Assembly: GCF_000264905.1 (NCBI RefSeq)
Contig: NW_006763157.1
Location: forward strand, 271,699 to 335,698
Direction of reading: 5' to 3'
Length of the DNA: 64,000 nucleotides
DNA from: Stereum hirsutum FP-91666 SS1
Taxonomy: Eukaryota > Basidiomycota > Agaricomycetes > Russulales > Stereaceae
Shown here: one piece after another, positions 59,331 through 64,000 of the stretch
Numbering within the stretch: position 1 is the stretch's first letter
How the letters are laid out: every line of letters begins with the position of its first letter
Position numbers and translations under genes: made by a program
The notes under the pieces: model-generated
Told to the model about the DNA's origin: nothing
What the model saw: only the letters and a program-made list of their open reading frames with translations
The model's database searches: none

Positions 59331-61250
59331 ACAGTCCCGGTTCCCGTGGTCGTCCCGGTCGTCCCAGTCGTAAACCCCGGTGATATTGGACTAGGAAGCG
59401 TTCCGGATCGGTACGGCGAGGACGTCCGTTCGGATGCGGGAGCGGCGACGGGGAAAGATGCTTGAGTGGCGGTAGGGACCTCTTCGTAACCAGTCTTATG
59501 AGAGCCTGGTGAGGGTACGATATAATCTTCGCTAGAGACGATTGGCTCTGGGCCTCGAGGAGTGCCGAACGATCCACGGGTTGCGGTAGGAACGGCGAGG
59601 AGATGATCGTTCTCGTCCTCCTCCGGAATCATCTGGGAGCTTGACCTCTGACTCGCAACCCTCCCATGCTCCGTCTTATCTTCTTGGTCATGGCCATGAT
59701 GATGATGGTGGTGGTCATCATCCCCTTCATCCTCGCTCTCGTCACTCAATTCTACTTCAATCGGTGGCGCCATATGACTCGCCATGATACTCCCTCTCTC
59801 CCTCGCCCGCACCACCTCCAATTGCGCCTCCCTCTCCCTCCTCTCCTCCTCGTTCGCCCGGCTAACCTTCTTCGCCAACCTCTTCCGCACGTTCTTCTGG
59901 TTATTCCATCCCTCCCCATCCGTACCTTCATTACCCTCCCTCTCCAACTCCATATCGATATCTGACTCACGATCCGTCGACTCCGACTCGCGCACGGACG
60001 AGAAGGTGAACGAACGTCCTTCATCATCCGTATGTCCACCAGCGCCATTATTCCGCCTCTGACCCAATTGTCCGATCGCCTGCTGCACATCCGTCATCGT
60101 CTCCCGCATCACCGCCCCTTCATCGGTCCCATCTGAAGATACCGAAACTTTCGGTGGCGCGACCGACTCGTTCTCCGATTCTTCTGCTAAGGAATGCAGA
60201 CCGCCGGGACTCGTAGGAGGATGGGCGGGTTCGGGAGATGGAGTGCGCGCGCCGTTGGCGGAGGTGGCGATCGGCGATGTGAAGCGCTGGCGGTAGATGT
60301 GGTTGTGGGTGCAGAGAGGGGCGGCGAGGATTGTGGCGGTTGTGGAGGGGCGGGTTGGGTGTAAGACCGGGGAAACAGGCCGACTTTCCCTGACAAGTTT
60401 CGACCCTGTGCTGAGGGGGAGGAAGAGCGACGGAAGGAGAGAAAGAAAGAGGTCAGCCTTCTTCGCATACCGAAACGTGAGGTCATGACAGGAGGGAGGG
60501 AGGGGCGACGAAGCGTCCTTCAAGTCGAAAGCAAGTGGTGGAAGAGCTCGAGACGAAGGAAGAAAGCAAAAAAAATGCACAGCAGCAGGCCGCACCATAT
60601 TTATGTACAAAACCATGATCAGTGGGCGCTGTGGTCCGTCCTCGATGAGTCTGCAAGGCATATCGCTTGTCGCATTCGCCCTAATACCCTACGACCAGCC
60701 TACACTTGCAGCCCCTATCTGAACGGTGCAATTTTTTGTCTATGGTAGTCCGCCAGAGCACTCGTCCTTCGTACACCAGTCTCTCGCGCATCACAAATGT
60801 CGCTAAAGACACGAGCGCGCGACCCGAGTGCGGCGGGGGAGCAGAGGAGATGACCAACACCGTTGGACATGATATGGCTCCATAGCACGATGAGATTCAC
60901 GGTAGGGAAAGCAAAGAGGAGGACAAACTGAGTGAGGAGCCTGAGCATGCTGGCAAGTACTATCAGGAAACTGGAAGTGGAACTGGAAGATGCGCCGGTT
61001 TGAGATAACGGAAAGCCGCTCCAACGCCAGGACTTGGATCGTTTCGAGAGCAAAGAAGAATATAGTGCAAGGAGGATAGATTCTGACCTGCCACGATCCA
61101 TCGCCATACAAATCATCCTTCTCAACGACCTCTATCCGCTCCCCCGCACGAAACTCGACCTCGTCATCGTGCCCCGGGAGGAAGCGTATACGTACTCCGG
61201 CATCGCCGTCCTCGGTATCGTCGACGACCGCTGCTTCTGGATGATGTTCG
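59290..61250 (-). pseudogene. Truncated Boi-type SH3 protein gene
   Basis: Boi proteins are cortical polarity scaffolds with SH3, SAM and PH domains. The minus strand encodes an SH3 domain in two exons: VEFRAGERIEVVEKDDLYGD, then SWQ at a GTCAGA donor near 61093, and after an acceptor near 60412 GRNLSGKVGLFPRSYTQP. The long open part that follows (LHSLAEESENES, MTDVQQAIGQLG, a charged coiled region, IEVELSDESEDEGDDD with a run of six His, and Ser/Thr/Pro-rich sequence) fits the linker of agaricomycete Boi homologues. It lies one frame away from the SH3 end. The SAM and PH domains expected next are absent: at about 59300 the sequence passes directly into COG8-derived sequence. The apparent 680-base intron is unusually long. 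A broken gene is likely, though a missed small intron could explain the frame change. Confidence 0.5.
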
Positions 61251-61597
61251 TCGTGGGGGTTGGGAGAGAAAAGAGAGGGCGATGGTGAGAGAAGCGAGTG
61301 GGAAGCGAGCTTGACGTGGATGGCGATGAGAAACGTTCGGGCGGTACTTTGGCGCCTCTGCCAAAGCGTGTTGGTTCACGTAAGCATGCTGTCATACGAC
61401 TTTCAAGTGGCGCAAAAAATACACGTCCTCTGTACGCTACCGCCACCTTGCAACAGAAAAATTCTAGCCGTTACCTTCGTGCGAGTGTTCATCCACAGAG
61501 TGACCGTCAATCGTAGTGCGCGTACTTCTCCACAAACTCTGGCCTTGGGGAGCTGCATATCGATCGATCTCTCTGGCTCGACCAAGGCTCGACATCC

Positions 61598-62947
61598 GTG
61601 GCCTCGATACCGCCACCCGTAACGAATCCCTCTGAAGCTCTGGACTACGTCTATAAGCATGCTTGGGAACTTCAATGGCCTCGCCACAGCAGTACAATCT
61701 TCAAGGCCAACATCAGCATCCCTCTTGACACTGCGGACGACCTCGCTGTCGACATCCCCGACTACTGGGATTACACTTGCCTCGATAACATTCGCCCCGT
61801 CGCTCGTGCACTTGGTCTAACGACGAAAATCTTGAATGTTCTCATCATCCGTTCTGAATATCACTTGCTGCGGGAGATGATTGAGAGGCACAGTAGCACA
61901 GGCGCGTTCGTGCTGACGGGATAGCCAGGGATAGGTAGGCCCATCTACGCAGAGCTGCCGACGGTGCTAGAGATCGCCGCGATCCTGTACGTTGAATTAG
62001 TTTTTATCATTGGAATGTCCCTCCTCACGAAACCCTTGTATAGCAAAGACCACCACTCCGTCTCATCTTCCGCATTTCCACTCGTGACCAAGTGGGGACC
62101 GTCCGTTACAACGATCGTCGCCATCGCGAGTGTTATCGTCGAGGGTCCTGAGGCAGCCGAAGATATCGAACGAAACAAGCAAACCGATGTGGAACGGGCA
62201 GCGCGCGTATTATGCTCGGATCAGTCGCTCTTTGCTTTGTACTTAGCCGGCGACTGTATACCAGACAGCAACGGTTCCGCCATCGTCTTCATTCGCCCTC
62301 ACCGTGAATTTACATCGAACAACAAAATCGCCACGTCATCGCGCGCAATCCGTTTCATCCCGACGACGTTCCTCCAGTAACTATTCGCGAAACATTGCAC
62401 CAATTTCTCGGCCAAAAAATCTCACGACCTCTTTATCGCTTTCAGCACCCACTCCGTCACTCGAACCACCGCCGGCTGGCAGCATAAATTGAATGTTCAT
62501 CGCCGCCTGAGCACAGCGGGCGCCCCACCTCTCCCCATCTCCAACCACGATCGAACAGAGAAGATACAGATGCACCCATCGTCCCACGTCGTTCGTACAG
62601 TGGCCGGCCTGAAGCACACCAGTGCCTCCGAGGCGCTTTATTGGATGCCGTCCATGGGCGATTACGAGGGGGTCGACGGTGCTCTCGGCGATGCAGATAA
62701 CAACATCTACACCGTGCAGGCGATTACTGCGTTAGACTACAGCAATCCCGCCGAGGGACTTAAGCGAGCCTGGTTGGCCATCACACCAAGTGTACGATGG
62801 CAACGTCGATGGCACTTCGTCGTTGTCGCGGAAGATATGGGAACGGCTGATAGGCTGGTGAAGGATTGTTCAGGCCTGTTGAAGGGTGTGAGGCTCAACT
62901 CCGGCAGCGACGTATACATGCAGGTGTGGGGGTGTGTCCTGCAATGA
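61598..62947 (+). pseudogene. Crinkler-like ATPase pseudogene
   Basis: The left part reads DYWDYTCLDNIRPVARALGL and HLLREMIERHSSTGAFVLTG, then an in-frame TAG at 61922-61924, then PGIG at a possible donor. This is the RHS/Crinkler-type P-loop VLTGQPGIGK with the Gln codon changed to a stop. The middle (about 61960-62480) keeps no clear match and no consistent frame. The right part, 62489-62947, matches the C-terminal domain of the same agaricomycete family (YWMPSMGDYEGVDGALGD, YTVQAITALDYSNPAEGLKR, RWHFVVVAEDM, VWGCVL). No ATG opens the left frame; it starts at GTG. The combination of nonsense change and scrambled centre supports a pseudogene. Confidence 0.65.
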
Positions 62948-63320
62948 TTTCTCCAGCAGATTGTTCCTACCAGAGACCACATCACAGAGTGTGCTTTTCG
63001 ACCCTCCCGGACCACTGGCATACATTCGCACTCGCACAAGTCAAAAATGGAAGGGAGATAGAGCACATACTAGAATACAAGGTTATACTACGGTGCTCAA
63101 TGTGGTGAACAAGAGGGAACGAGCGTGCAGAGTACAAGAAGCGAATGATCGCCACACGATCGGGGGAGGGAATACTACAGCTTCAATCATCAGCAAAATG
63201 TGCGAGATGTTCAAAGATAACTGGAAGTGACATTCAAAGCGACAAATGGCAAAAGCAAGTAGCGTGAGAAAAGCGCCACACGGCTTAAATAACCGTGGGA
63301 AATAAGCGATAAAATCGATT
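62948..63320. other. No gene seen
   Basis: A 373-base lead-in to the tandem repeat. No domain or RNA gene recognised. Confidence 0.5.
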
Positions 63321-64000
63321 TTTTTGGGTATTTTTGTGTCAATTTTGACGGAGGTGTAAAATAAATGACGGGGCGAGGGTTGAGTGTCGGGATGAGCGTG
63401 TCGGGATGAAAGATATGGCAGAGATGGTTGAGAGTGTCGTGGATAAGGTTGAGTGAGCGTGAGGGGTGTGTGGGAAGGGCGTGTCGGTGGAATAGAGCGT
63501 GTTCGTGACGTTTTCGAGGTGTGTGAAGGTGGTGAAGATGAAATGTGAGCGTCAGAGATGGAAAAATGGGCAGAGACGTGGGTGAGATGTGATAAATCGG
63601 GCAGAGTCGATGTGAGTGAAAATATGAGCGTGTTGGATAGGAGCGTGTTTCGAGATGCAGGAGACGTGTTTTTGGTTAGGAGAGACGTGTAGAAGGAACG
63701 GATTGACGTGGGAGTCACGTTTTTGGGTATTTTTGTGTCAATTTTGACGGAGGTGTAAAATAAATGACGGGGCGAGGGTTGAGTGTCGGGATGAGCGTGT
63801 CGGGATGAAAGATATGGCAGAGATGGTTGAGAGTGTCGTGGATAAGGTTGAGTGAGCGTGAGGGGTGTGTGGGAAGGGCGTGTCGGTGGAATAGAGCGTG
63901 TTCGTGACGTTTTCGAGGTGTGTGAAGGTGGTGAAGATGAAATGTGAGCGTCAGAGATGGAAAAATGGGCAGAGACGTGGGTGAGATGTGATAAATCGGG
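63321..64000. repeat. 399-bp tandem repeat, continuing past the window
   Basis: Unit 1 is 63321-63719; unit 2 starts at 63720 and is cut by the window end after 281 bases. I saw no difference between the units over that length. The unit begins TTTTTGGGTATTTTTGTGTC and is then rich in GAGCGTG, GACGTG and GGTGTGTG-like words, giving strong G/T strand bias. Frames within it are open by chance and not credible genes. It could be satellite or subtelomeric repeat. Confidence 0.9.

Noticed and set aside
63083..63718. Minus-strand frame of 211 codons across the first repeat unit
   Set aside because: Open only because the repeat is strand-biased; sequence is Ser/Thr/His/Pro low complexity.

Overview
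The window is nuclear DNA from a basidiomycete, very probably an Agaricomycete. Protein genes carry many short GT-AG introns of about 45 to 110 bases. The gene content is typical of mushroom-forming fungi: seven-transmembrane orphan proteins, F-box singletons, a Goodbye-NACHT-ankyrin STAND protein, a TPR-CHAT protein, Helitrons, and an eIF3e gene. I rebuilt exon chains by hand from splice sites. Where the spliced length is stated, it stays in frame from ATG to stop.

Layout. 1-2307: no gene I can support. 2308-17421: ordinary fungal genes (7TM protein, an extracytoplasmic-looking membrane protein, an MPDU1-like PQ-loop protein, a small Cys-rich protein) ending in a ten-exon NLR-like protein. 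17422-27426: sparse, with one uncertain minus-strand gene, a small secreted protein with a clear TATA box, and two convergent F-box genes. 28017-41874: an autonomous 12.3-kb Helitron coding for a 2,676-residue Rep/helicase, a possible small minus-strand protein and a 416-residue accessory protein. It faces, tail to tail, a 1.2-kb non-autonomous relative that shares both of its ends and a decayed 3' exon of the accessory gene. 41989-47101: a TPR-CHAT protein and a RING/TRAF-type-zinc-finger/ubiquitin fusion ending in Gly-Gly, both on the minus strand. 47982-54444: a complete DNA transposon with terminal inverted repeats, an 8-bp target duplication and one 1,828-residue transposase-like protein ending in a PHD finger. 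54645-55091: a 447-bp MITE, also with an 8-bp target duplication, 182 bp upstream of the eIF3e start codon. 55273-57507: eIF3e. 57508-62947: gene wreckage, namely a COG8 copy and a Boi-type SH3 gene that are truncated and joined, then a Crinkler-like ATPase pseudogene with a stop codon in its P-loop. 63321-64000: the start of a 399-bp tandem repeat that runs off the window.

How it fits together. The left half and the eIF3e locus look like host chromosome. From 28 kb rightward the sequence has been built up by mobile elements, and the far right decays into pseudogenes and satellite-like repeat. This fits a fast-evolving, possibly subtelomeric, region. Several genes belong to families tied to self/non-self recognition or regulated proteolysis (NACHT-ANK, TPR-CHAT, RING-ubiquitin, Crinkler-like), but nothing in the sequence shows that they act together.
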